From NCBI GenBank assembly GCA_022835595.1, contig BQUP01000003.1, forward strand, positions 936,629 to 1,000,628: a stretch of 64,000 nt of DNA, given 5' to 3'. Below the pieces are notes generated by a model. It was not told where the DNA came from. It saw only the letters and a program-made list of their open reading frames with translations, and did not search any database. The translations under genes and the position numbers were made by a program. Each line of letters starts with the position of its first letter. The stretch's first letter is position 1. Below are positions 11,602-21,558 of the stretch, in pieces. This stretch comes from Cystobasidium ongulense. Taxonomy: Eukaryota > Basidiomycota > Cystobasidiomycetes > Cystobasidiales > Cystobasidiaceae.

Positions 11602-13823
11602 CTATTCGTCTAAATAAGTATCCCAAAACGCTGCTGTTCCGTTCTGTTCAGCAACGTTATTCAGCTTCAATAATTCCTTTGTCACGAGATTGTAGATTTC
11701 AAGATTATCAAAACCAGGAATAACTGTAATTTCTTCGTGTTTCTGGATATCGCGATCTACGAATGAAGTAGACGTCACTCCTGGTTGGCGATTGACGAGA
11801 CTTCGTTTCCGTTTTGTTGTTGCTTTGATACGATCTGCTAATGGACCGTGTGCTACGAATATAGCGTGCATGTCTTCGTGATCTCGGTCGTACCCGTGGT
11901 TTCCATAGGGTGTATATCGACCTTGAGCTTGGTACCATCCTTCGGTCTTATCGGCTATAGCCCATCCGATCCTAACGACGGTTTGTGCAAATGTTAGTTC
12001 GGTAATTGACAGACCTAAGCGAGAATTTTCAGGTGAGACATTCGAACGGAAAATACTCACTTGGGAACCAGGAAATGAGGTGCGATTCTTTCATTCTTGC
12101 TAAAATGGTATTCCTCCGGCATAGTAGCATGATTATAATAAGAATAACCACCATTAGATACCTCTGCACCTTTTCGAAGTCTTTCAGCCATCAAAGTTTC
12201 ATTTGTACCAGCTTTAAATCTCAGGCCAACATTTGGCCAACCATCTTTATGTTCAATAGCATCAAAACCATCTTTACTTAATACTTCATCTAAATAGACT
12301 ATTCTTTGATTTGAAGTTTCTGTCATTCCATGATCTGAAACGTAAATGATGTTTACTATGTCTAAAAGGTTACGTCTTGATAGGATGTTATGTATTGATT
12401 TACTGAATTTATCCATTTCTTTTAGTGCTCGATTCACTTCGTCACTGTTTGGTCCGTACTCGTGCCCTTGTTGATCTATTTCAGGAAGATAGGCGGAAAT
12501 GAACTGCGGTCTTCGTTCATCTGGCATGTCCAGCCAGGTGCTGTGTGTAGCGAGTCAGCATGGCAGTCTCTGACCGGACGCTAGATGTAATAGGGGACGT
12601 TTTGCTTTTCGACCAGCATCAAGAGTCTGGAACTTACGCGATCTGATCACTTTTCTCCTTCCAAGAAACATTATTCTGGAAAGGTCTGTGATAAGTAGGT
12701 GATATCCCGCTCTTCGTGATAGGGGGACCAGGCCACATGATGGATGCGCTCTTCAAGCCATTCTTGACTACCGTTTCCCACATCTGTGAATCAGGCACGA
12801 GATTAACAAAATTGACGGGTTAATAAGTAAAAGAGTCTCGTAAAGGAGCCTTACAGGTTCTCCCATCCACCACTTGGGATCTTTGGAAGTATCACCGTGT
12901 GTGAAGTAGAACTCTGTATTATCGGAGGGATCCCAGAAGTCGTTGCCTACAATGCCGTGGCTTTCTGCGTACAGACCGGTCTGAATCGACCAATGACTGT
13001 GTAAGGACTCGGACATGTCAGAATGTGACTTTAAAACCCTGACTGCGTCTTGCGGATGGACAGCTGTACTCACTTTGGAAACGTAAGAGTTGGAAAGATG
13101 CTTCGCATATACTCCGCCCGTAGACCTTTTTCAGAGACTTCTACCAGATGAGGCGTCAAGTCCCTCGTCAAGTAAGCAGGCTTGAATCCATCGAATGAGA
13201 CGAGTATGACCGTATTGTTGAACCAATGTGTACCGTTGCTTTTTAGACCAGAGTGCGATGGGAGGGCTTGTCTTGTATCCCGAGATGCTGAGAACAAGGA
13301 CAGGAGAACGAGGATGACAGCAACTGGAGCAAGGACAAGGAAAGCTAAAGGAAGCTTTACACCGAGGAAGAGCTGGTCGAATACGAGCGTCACTGTTCTA
13401 TTCCGAGGGATCTCTACAAATGCACGTGCTCGCACTCACCCTTTCAACCAGAGGTGCTTTCACACGATGTAGAGACGACCGTCGACGTCTCTTGCGTAGG
13501 CTGCTCTGCTCGAGCTTGAGTTTGAGTGGTTGTGAGCCACTGCTGCTCGAGCTGCTTGAAGTTGTGCTCCTCGCGCGTCTCGTGTTGCGTACTTTCTCGA
13601 GCAGATGCTGCTCTTCTCCAGCGCCTGTAGGACCATCGAGTGTCGCTTTGGAGTCATCCTGTGGCTTGCTTGCATCGTCGAGCCCTCTATCATCCTCCTC
13701 GTCGCTGCTGCTTGAAGGCAGGCCATCCTTCAGCGACTCGTGCATCGATGGTGGCATCTCGTCTCCATCGCTGTCCGAGGCTTGCATCATGGCTTTCGAC
13801 ATTCTGATGCTGGTGTGGAGCAA
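11602..13823 (-). CDS. Type II membrane nucleotide pyrophosphatase/phosphodiesterase (NPP family)
   Basis: Alkaline-phosphatase-superfamily ectoenzyme that hydrolyses nucleotide phosphodiester or pyrophosphate bonds. Exons (minus): 13823-13440, 13372-13074, 12996-12855, 12783-12638, 12540-12061 and 11971-11602; 606 aa. An acidic/Ser-rich cytosolic tail (about 1-125) ends in a basic stop-transfer patch, then one membrane anchor (LPLAFLVLAPVAVILVLL). The catalytic domain starts VILVSFDGFKPAYL (metal-binding Asp) and has IFPTLTFPNHWSIQTGLY, whose Thr in FPTLTFPNH is the expected nucleophile. YVSDHGMTET and a late HG..GYD region (YGNHGYDRDHEDMHAIFVAHG) supply more metal ligands. A second Met at 13802 could also start it. 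The nearby GDA1 also handles nucleotides, but the two genes are not adjacent and I do not infer an operon-like link. Confidence 0.9.
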
Positions 13824-14084
13824 GCAAGACAGCAGACAGACATGCTGCCGCGGCCTCTTGCCCTATCTCTACCAACTCAGCTACCTGACTCGTCCGCGTC
13901 GACTCCAAAGATGAGCTGCTATCGATCCGACACTCGACTCTTTGTACAGATTATTATCGACATATAACGATCAAAGGATAACCTACTCTTTCTTCGAATA
14001 GCTACCATACAACAAAGGCAAGACACTTTCTACATCAGTGATGACACAACAACATTCCCCTTCACTTCTGACATTCAGCCTCCC

Positions 14085-16227
14085 CTACGTAGATTCCACC
14101 AGGCTACTAATCTCACCAACTAGTTTCATAGCCTCTGCATTCTTCTCTAGTATTCCTCTCTTACTCTGCACTATACGCTTTGCCTCTAATGCTTCCAATA
14201 TCGGTGATAGAGCCGTGTCGAAGTGAGGAGAGAAGAGGAGTAGTTGACCTAAGGAAGCCAACAAGCGATGGGCTGTGGACGATACCAACATAGGCACATC
14301 AGCAAGACAAGTTGAAGAAGTAACAGCCGAAGTTTCGACAAAACCTAAGCTCACCGACATCGACACTCTCTTCGCGCTCTAATGCTTCTAGTATAGCAGT
14401 GCACAATTCAATTTCAAATTCCTCCCTCTCACTATATTCATCTTCATCGGCGGCTCTCTCGTCGATCCAAGTTTTCCTCTGTTTCCTCAGCCAGCAAGTG
14501 ACATTATACGCCAGACTACCAGCAGCTACTCGTATAGTATTGTCATTCTCCAACAGTGCTCGAACCAGGATAGAAGCGACTTTGTCCCGTGCTCTATGCT
14601 CGCTCAACAATCGAGCGGCAAGAATCCGATTCGAGAAACAGTTGCATAAGAGTCTTAAGAGGGTAATTTGGCTAGGTCGACTAAGTACGTCTGCTGTTCC
14701 TTTTGAAAGTATGTTTGCAACAACATTATCTTCGTTTGTTAAGGATTCAGCTGCTAATTCTGCAACTTTGGGTTGAAGAACTGCATATTTGAGTATATCG
14801 AAGAGAGGGAAACATTGTCCTGCTTCAAGTCGCTGCAGTAGCATATCCGCTTCTTGAAATGTACTTATAATATCACCCTGTGAAAGTTTACTTGCATCAG
14901 ATAGTGATTTGAGATGCGGTTTCGCCTTCTCCAATGTATTGCCTGCAACTTGAAAGGTCTCTAGTTTGGCAACTGCTGCATCGAAATTGGGTTTTTGCTC
15001 GTATAAGACCGGGGACAGCGATAGCCCACGCAAAGTAGGTAATCTGACTTTGCTATGGGGATGAGAAGGATAGCCGCTCATAGCTAGTAGATCGACTTGC
15101 GCATCTAGTTCTCTTGTATCTGCGCCTTTAAACTCGTATTGCTCCTTTCCATTCAAGAAGAACTTGAAGGTAGGAACAGCTGATATGTTGTACTTTGCTG
15201 CTATCTCTCTTCCCGCGTTTGTATCGACCAGCACGAATGATACAGGTGGCTCATCCTTCTTTCGCATTGCTAGGCTTTCGAAGGTAGGTTTTATAGTTCT
15301 GCAAGGCCCGCAGTGTTCTCCTGTGAACATTACAGCTACGCATTTGTTAGATGACAGTATTGAATTGAAGGAAGCGAGGTTGGTAGCTATGCTCAAAGAT
15401 GAAGCGATGCTATCTTCTGAATGGCTTGTACCGTTTGTGTAGGGAGTAGGCTGTTGTACTGTTTTTGCGACATGATTCATTAATGCTGAAGCTGCACCAT
15501 TTGCACCACCAGGAGGCAGAGAAGCACCAGCGTGAGCTGATCTTCTGAACATTGCATCTATCTGAGGCCGTAAGGCTTGTCCGAAAGGGGTACTGAGGAA
15601 CTCTTTAGGTAAATCAATCACATCCTGGGGTATTTGACCGCCTGTAAGGAAGCCGGCGACGTCGTTCGTGAATCTACAAAGGCGGTAGGAGTGTTAGGTT
15701 GACGCGAAAAGTAATTCTGGTTTCATCAGCTACCCACGTATTGCAGTTCCATTCGAGCTGCGAAACGAGTGCGTCAGCATATCTTCTGTGGCGATGAAAT
15801 ACAGGACAACCGTACTAGGTGATAAGATTCAGCCGTATACACCTCCCTCAACGACTGGATATAGTCATCGAATGTGTCTTTGTCGATGTGTGTCTCTCCT
15901 AGAGGCACAACCTTCATGGCTACTCCATGATGTGATCGTCCAGGTTGACATTGTTGAATTCCCTAGAGTGATCATCAGCTCTAATCTCAGAAATCAAATA
16001 CAGGGCAGAGCAGTAGCTTACTTGGCCGAAGTATGTCTCCACACCATAGCAAACGATAGATGAGTGCCAGATAGCTGGGATATACTGTAGCAGTGACGCG
16101 TCAGTCTTACTCGTGCACCAGCTTGTCGCCATCAACGACCCACCTTGCCGGTGAGCTGCAACGAGAGCTGTCCAGCGAGTCCGTTCGAGAGATCATACAG
16201 ATGCAGTTCGACCTTGTGCGGTGCCAT
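14085..16227 (-). CDS. PPPDE (DeSI-type) peptidase fused to thioredoxin and PUL domains
   Basis: Predicted cytosolic/nuclear three-domain protein. Exons (minus): 16227-16144, 16084-16022, 15962-15816, 15757-15738, 15673-14355 and 14272-14085; 606 aa. Residues about 4-150 are a PPPDE/DeSI fold, a cysteine isopeptidase linked to ubiquitin or SUMO. It has [13 protein letters not shown], the catalytic His in [11 protein letters not shown], and the catalytic Cys in [18 protein letters not shown], made by joining a 20-nt exon. Residues about 220-320 are a thioredoxin domain with [11 protein letters not shown] and the cis-Pro block [15 protein letters not shown]. The last 250 residues are a helical-repeat PUL domain, which binds Cdc48/p97 in Doa1/PLAA. 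Family logic suggests redox-linked ubiquitin or SUMO processing near Cdc48. Active-site residues are intact. Confidence 0.88.
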
Positions 16228-16638
16228 ATTCGACAATGAGGACAGTGTAGGGTATGCCAGCTGACTTGGGCGTAAGAAGAAAGAAGACCTCGAAGCTGTT
16301 CGAAAGTTGGCCACGCAAGCTGGTGGCAATAATTCGCGTCACGTTTTTCTCAAAATACTGGCCTGGAAAGGCCCTAGAATATTGTAAAGCTATCTTTGAC
16401 CATTGTAATGCAAGAGGTGAAAAGGGAGCTACATCATCAATGATCAAATATCCTCCGGAGCTTGGTTCAGAAGAGTACCTTAACGAATAATCAAGTTTGA
16501 AAATTGCAACAATGAGACAGGTAGACCTAGGGACAAGAAACGACAAATTCCCACAACTAGTGAAAGAGACAGAGCACAGTACAGGCATGCAAGCCAAGTC
16601 CAGTGCGCGAACGACAGACCCGACCACAGACAGTCACC
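16228..16638. other. Intergenic region between two minus-strand genes
   Basis: 411 bases holding the promoter of the PPPDE fusion gene and the 3' end of SLU7. Nothing else is recognised. Confidence 0.35.
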
Positions 16639-18364
16639 CTACATAGGAAGCAGTTCATCATTACCAAGATTAGCAAGAGGATCTTCAAAGTGTGCTTTCT
16701 TTTTCTTATAAGCTTCCATGTCTTCTTCCGTAACAGTGTCATCGCCCCCTGCTTTTCGTTTACCTTTCCCGTTCTTCGCCTTCTCTTCAGCTTCTTCTTT
16801 ATCCTTTTGTCTCTGTTCTTCGGTTTTAGCAGCGTGTATTTCAGCTAATGATCTTGTGTCCTGTTTAGGTGGTGGTGCTATCGCTCTTCTTCCTGCTGTT
16901 TGCTCTTCATCCGCCTCTATACCTGCTGTACCAGCGCAGTAACTTTGTTTGATGTATGAGTGACAGCATGCATATCCCCACTTAAAGCTTGAAAGATTAA
17001 ACCAAGATCCCCAGATAGAAGTATGATTGCCAGGATAAACATCCTCGTCGTACTTCGATCTTGCCTTCGCCTTCTCCTGTCCTTTGATAAGCTGACCCGT
17101 CCTGGAGTACTCGACGTAGTTCTCCGTCGAACCAGCCAACAGCTCTTTAGGGATCTGCTGTAGATGCTCTTCTCCACCATACTTGTCAAGAATACTAGTC
17201 TTACTCGTGTCCTTCAGCTTCTCCTTGCGCTCTAGGTAGTCCTTATAGATAAGCATAGCTTGAGTAGGGTTCGAGTTTGCATGAACAATGTTTCCCCTCT
17301 GTTCCGCCTGCCACGCGAACAATTGCAGCTTCTGGGCCTCCGTAGCGTCTCCTGAATGTCTCACGAAGTTCTCTCCAGCAAAAGGTAGATCGACAGGCGC
17401 TTTATCTGGGTTTGGATTTTCTCTCATTGATCGTGTTTTAGGATCATAGTAGGCCGAATCGACGTCGAGATTGAGCAGATATTTGGCTGTATCTTCACGG
17501 ATACGTAGATTTCGTACTGTGATACGCGTTTTGGTGTCTACTTTTTGTCCTACTGCATCTGCTTCATCGGCATATCTCTCATCACGATCTGCGTCACTCT
17601 CATCTGAAGATCCAAAATCATCATCTGCAGCTTTCTTCTTTCCTTTACCAGCTTTAGCTACCTTCTCTACCATTTTCAAGTCGGTCGTCTTGTCGATCGC
17701 TTCCTCTCGTAACTTTTGTCTAGCTTCCTCCAGAGCTTGATGTTCTTCGACGACTTGGGAATACATAGCTGGATCGTAACCATCCCATCTATCCCTCTTT
17801 GAATCATAGTCATCCTTTCTAGTAGCTACTACAGTTTCATCATTCTTGAAATTCTTTCCAGAGTATTTGGCTTTTACTTTTCTTGGTCGTTCAAGACAGT
17901 CTTTCTCTGAGTGCATAGCACCACAATTCGGGCATGCTCCCTTGCGGAACTTTGTGACCGGTGCCGATACTTTCTTCTGATATCGCGCTTCCAGTTTACT
18001 CGGATCTGCGTCGTATTCGACTTTCGATTTGTGGTGGCTGAGTGTAGGTCCTGTTCCGGTGTCCATGTACCAAGGGACCTTTGACATGAACTCTGGATGC
18101 ATAACAGACAATTATGCGAGTCAGTCCACGTCTACCGTGCAAAGTCTGCTATTCGTACTCACCAGGAATGTGCGGATTGATGGCCTTGCCGGTGGTCGCG
18201 TCCACCTCTGGCAAGGCTGTACCAGCCTTACGAGCAGCATCGAGGTCCTGGAGTCGACGGTGGGTGTCAGTGTGGTTTCAATACGGTAATCAAAGAGGTC
18301 AGATGCCCACCTTCGCCTTCCTGTAGTCCTCCTTGGACAGCTTGCCCTGCGTTGCGGACGCCAT
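16639..18364 (-). CDS. SLU7: Pre-mRNA splicing factor SLU7
   Basis: Second-step splicing factor that helps choose the 3' splice site. Exons (minus): 18364-18311, 18247-18163 and 18092-16639; 530 aa. The N-terminus MASATQGKLSKEDYRKAK plus AINPHIPEFMSKVPWYMD is diagnostic. A zinc knuckle follows at about residues 95-107 (CPNCGAMHSEKDC), then LERPRKVKAKYSGKNF. Conserved later blocks are KRDRWDGYDP, LPFAGENFVRHSGD and NHTSIWGSW...WGYACCHS. The knuckle spacing here is C-x2-C-x3-H-x4-C, one residue shorter between the second Cys and His than the usual C-x2-C-x4-H-x4-C. The C-terminus is Lys/Glu-rich, which fits a nuclear protein. Divergent promoter with the gene at 18648. Confidence 0.93.
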
Positions 18365-18647
18365 GCTGGCTGATAGGGATGGTCAAGCGAGCGAGGTATT
18401 GAGGTGCTTCGAAGGGGTGATTGTAGTTCAGGTTCGATGTGTATGAGCCAGTAGCTACGCCTTAGCTTGCTGTATCCTCTTGCTTATAACTCTCTTCCCT
18501 CTCTAATTCTGGTCCAGTCGGTGCTGTCGAGAGAGTCTTTGCTGTCGAGAGCTGGCTTTTTGCAGCTCTTCTTCCTTCCATTTGTACGCAACAACAGCAG
18601 CAACACTTCTACACTCCTAAGCAGTACTATCCACACATACTATCACC

Positions 18648-20148
18648 ATGCAAGCCATTCGAAGCTCTGCTATCCGCTCGGCCAGGTCAAAGGTCGCTGC
18701 ACCTGCTCCTGCGCCAATGATGAGAAGCGCCGTCATCCAGAGGAGATTCGCAACAAAGGTCGAGAATGCCGCTGAGAAGGTGCGGCTTATACTTGCTAGT
18801 GTCCATGATATTCTACACGCTGATAGTTTTCTCTCCCTGCTTGTCCCACCTTGCATTCACTTTGAAATGGCTTCTCCAGGTCAAAGAGGCCGCTGAAGCT
18901 CTCAACCCAGCTCACCACAAGCCAAGCTCTGATGTTCCTTGGATGGTGTGTAGAGTGTTCTCGTATATATGGAGTAGCTATGATTACTCTTTTGCTTACC
19001 TCTACTTCTCTCCATTCCCGCCGTCGCCATTCGCCTTCTATCTCCGATCCCTTCCTGAATTGGCCGGACAATCGTTTTCGACCTGGCACAAACTCGGCTT
19101 TGACAAACGGTACTCTAGGTCGGATCAGTGCTAGTCTTTGCGCCTCTCATCTTCTACTTGACCTCGCCGTCATCCAAGAAAGACGCTCATCACGAAGAGC
19201 CAAAGAAGGAAAAGTACAAGCCACACCTCCGTCTACCCGCTGAAGTTGAAGAGGCCTCCCCCGAGTCTGCTAGACAGCCTGAAGCTCCTGAAGAGTTCAA
19301 CGGCGTTGCTGGAGAGGGCAGACCTCACGGTGATGGTGACCACGGTCTCCGAGCCAAGCAGGAGGAACACATTGAACATCAAGACAAGCAGAAGCAGGGA
19401 TCTGACACCGAGACCACTGCTGATAACCAGTGAGTTTGACCTCGCGGTACACAACGTTACGCTCTTGCTTGGCAGAAAAGCAGTGGTCGTGCTCGCCCAG
19501 ATACTGACCTAGGTTTTCCGTGCTTATTTCTGTTCTGGTGTAAAGCTCTGTCGGTTGTGAGTTGCCATGACTCCTGCAGTCACAGCTTGTTATGCTGACG
19601 ACTTTGTTTTTACTTCCTCAGCCGGCTTGAAGGGTGTGTACTTTCCTTAGCGGTACAGATAGACCCGCCTCAGTGACATTATTCCCTAACGTTCTTGGTT
19701 ATATTGTTTTTGATCTACCAGGTAACAGCGCCAAGTTCAATGCTGCTGGTACGTCGCCTGTACTTTGGCATGTTCTTTATAGCGAAATCCAGTTTCCAAC
19801 GTATTTTTCGATTGTACAGCACGAGGATCCCAAATGGCTAACGAGAGCGGTGGTGGTGCCGCTGCTCAAGACCCAAAAGCTATGACTGTGAGTTGTCGTA
19901 TTCATCCATAGCGCAGTCTGTGTGCGAGCTTTATGTTGACTGTCAAATCTGTTTCCTTCATTTTCTTTCCGCAACAGGCGATCGGCAAGGAAGCAGGAAG
20001 TGAAGCTCCTCAAGGTCAAGCTAAGGAACCTGGCTACAACTCCGGTCTTGTTCCCTCAAATACCGGCGAGAAGGTTAGCGCCCGGCTCACAAAGGATCAA
20101 GACGCCAGAGATGCTAAGGAGGCAGATGCCGAGAGCAAGGAAGAGTAA
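18648..20148 (+). CDS. Unnamed, probably mitochondrial, single-TM protein
   Basis: I do not recognise the family. Clear exons are 18648-18779, 18880-18945, 19119-19429 and 19978-20148. One or more short exons lie between 19622 and 19887, including the AACAGCGCCAAGTTCAATGC and CAAGACCCAAAAGC stretches; their exact edges are uncertain. The start MQAIRSSAIRSARSKVAAPA is Arg/Ala/Ser-rich without acidic residues, like a matrix-targeting sequence, and a possible cleavage context FATKVE follows. After VPWM comes one membrane helix (VGSVLVFAPLIFYLTS, about residues 67-82), then a long hydrophilic Lys/Glu/His-rich tail ending ...DAKEADAESKEE. This suggests an inner-membrane protein with a soluble charged tail. 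Total is roughly 230-240 aa. The function is unknown. Confidence 0.6.
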
Positions 20149-21558
20149 ATCCCAGAAAGAGATTACTACTCTCACTTGCCGGACGATACCGGAAGCCGAA
20201 GATAGATGTAAGAGAATAAAAGAGTATATCAAGTTAAAAAGATATAATGCTTATGGCGCTATCGACTAATGGCGGTGATGCCGAAGACTGACGACATGAG
20301 CCTCCGTAATGACTTGTCAAGCCAGTGTGGGATACTGACAGATGCTGGCCCCGCAGCACAACAGCTAGCTATCGCCTGCGGAATTCCACTACTACTGGTA
20401 ACTTGCTAGGGTTACCTTCGTCACGTGATAAGTGGAGGGCCATGCTTGAAAGGTATCGCGATCCGCAACAGTCCGTTGAGCCCTTGGAATGCTAACGCTT
20501 TTCTTCTCTGCTGACTTGCTGACCATGAGTGCGTGCAAAACCTGTTGGGAAGATGAATCTTCACTTCGACTCTATTCAGTCACGAACTATTCCATTAGCC
20601 TAGCTGTGACAGATCAAATGACAATAATTTTGGGATAAACGTAAAGTGGGATGTCACATTTCGATTTCGAGTATAGCTGTTCTATCAGATGTTGAGCCAT
20701 TATTGCACACCACTACATACAAAATATGCCCTGCACGAAGACCCCACCACACATTTTGGGTCTTCGTGCAGGGCATATTTTGTATGTACCGTAGTGGTGA
20801 GCAATGGCTCAACATCTGATAGAACAGCTACACTTGAAATCGTATGGGAGGGCCGTGAAGGACCAGCGGGTCTTTAGGATAGCACTATCGTGTTGTGCAT
20901 CTCCGACATCCTGTAGTCAGTCCCGCAAGCTTGCAGAGTGGCTGTAAGAGCGAAGCTTGTATACACGGTGACATCTTCCATCCCCATATGGTGTTGCATG
21001 AATAATTCGGCAGTTCGCAAGTACTAGTACGATTGACTCCCGAGCCTGGACACCGGCTATCAAGGAACAGCGGCAAGACAGCAATCACGATATCCTCGTC
21101 TTGTGGTGGATGAGCTTTCGGTAAGATTAATCTATTCCATTCTCCGGTGTTCCATTAGCCGCACCTTTCGTCTACTTGCGCTGATTGTGCTCTTCTCCTG
21201 ACGCTGGTATAGGTGGAAAGTTACAGCGATCGGTCCAGCTTACCTTAGCGACCGTACCGACTACTGAAAAAAGTGCCCGAGGGACCGCACTAAGATGGTA
21301 AGGTCGGTTACTCCGGTCGGCCCGCATACATAATTATAACAAGGATGCATCATGTGTCGAAATAAAGTGACTCACGCACGGCTCAGTTGTTTAACCCTCC
21401 TTTTCGACTAGAATACTCGGGTGCTCCGCACCGAGTCTGGACGTCTCCTCATTTACATCGCACACATCCCCATCTTGTCTTCACTTGTCAAGTTTACTCA
21501 GCCTTACTAGTTGAAACTTCAAGACGAGTAGCAAAGGTTCCCTGCAAGTGAAGAAGTA
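20149..21558. other. Gene-poor 1.4-kb intergenic region
   Basis: Between the mitochondrial-type gene and the GH3 gene. It holds the long inverted repeat (20662-20842), a CGG-N5-CCG word (21305-21315), a short hairpin (21415-21436) and a CT-rich leader just before the GH3 start. I see no coding gene. Confidence 0.6.
20662..20842. repeat. Long inverted repeat (hairpin) with 13-nt loop
   Basis: The left arm 20662-20744 and right arm 20758-20842 are reverse complements over about 83 nt, with only a few mismatches and small indels near the middle. The inner part is perfect from the loop outward: ATACAAAATATGCCCTGCAC with its flanking bases. The loop is 20745-20757. There is no ORF of note, no transposase and no obvious target-site duplication that I can see. 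A fold-back, MITE-like element or a hairpin RNA source are both possible. Confidence 0.85.

Noticed and set aside
13420-13914. 164-codon plus-strand frame rich in Leu and Ser
   Set aside because: It is the antisense of the Ser/Glu-rich N-terminal exon of the phosphodiesterase gene.
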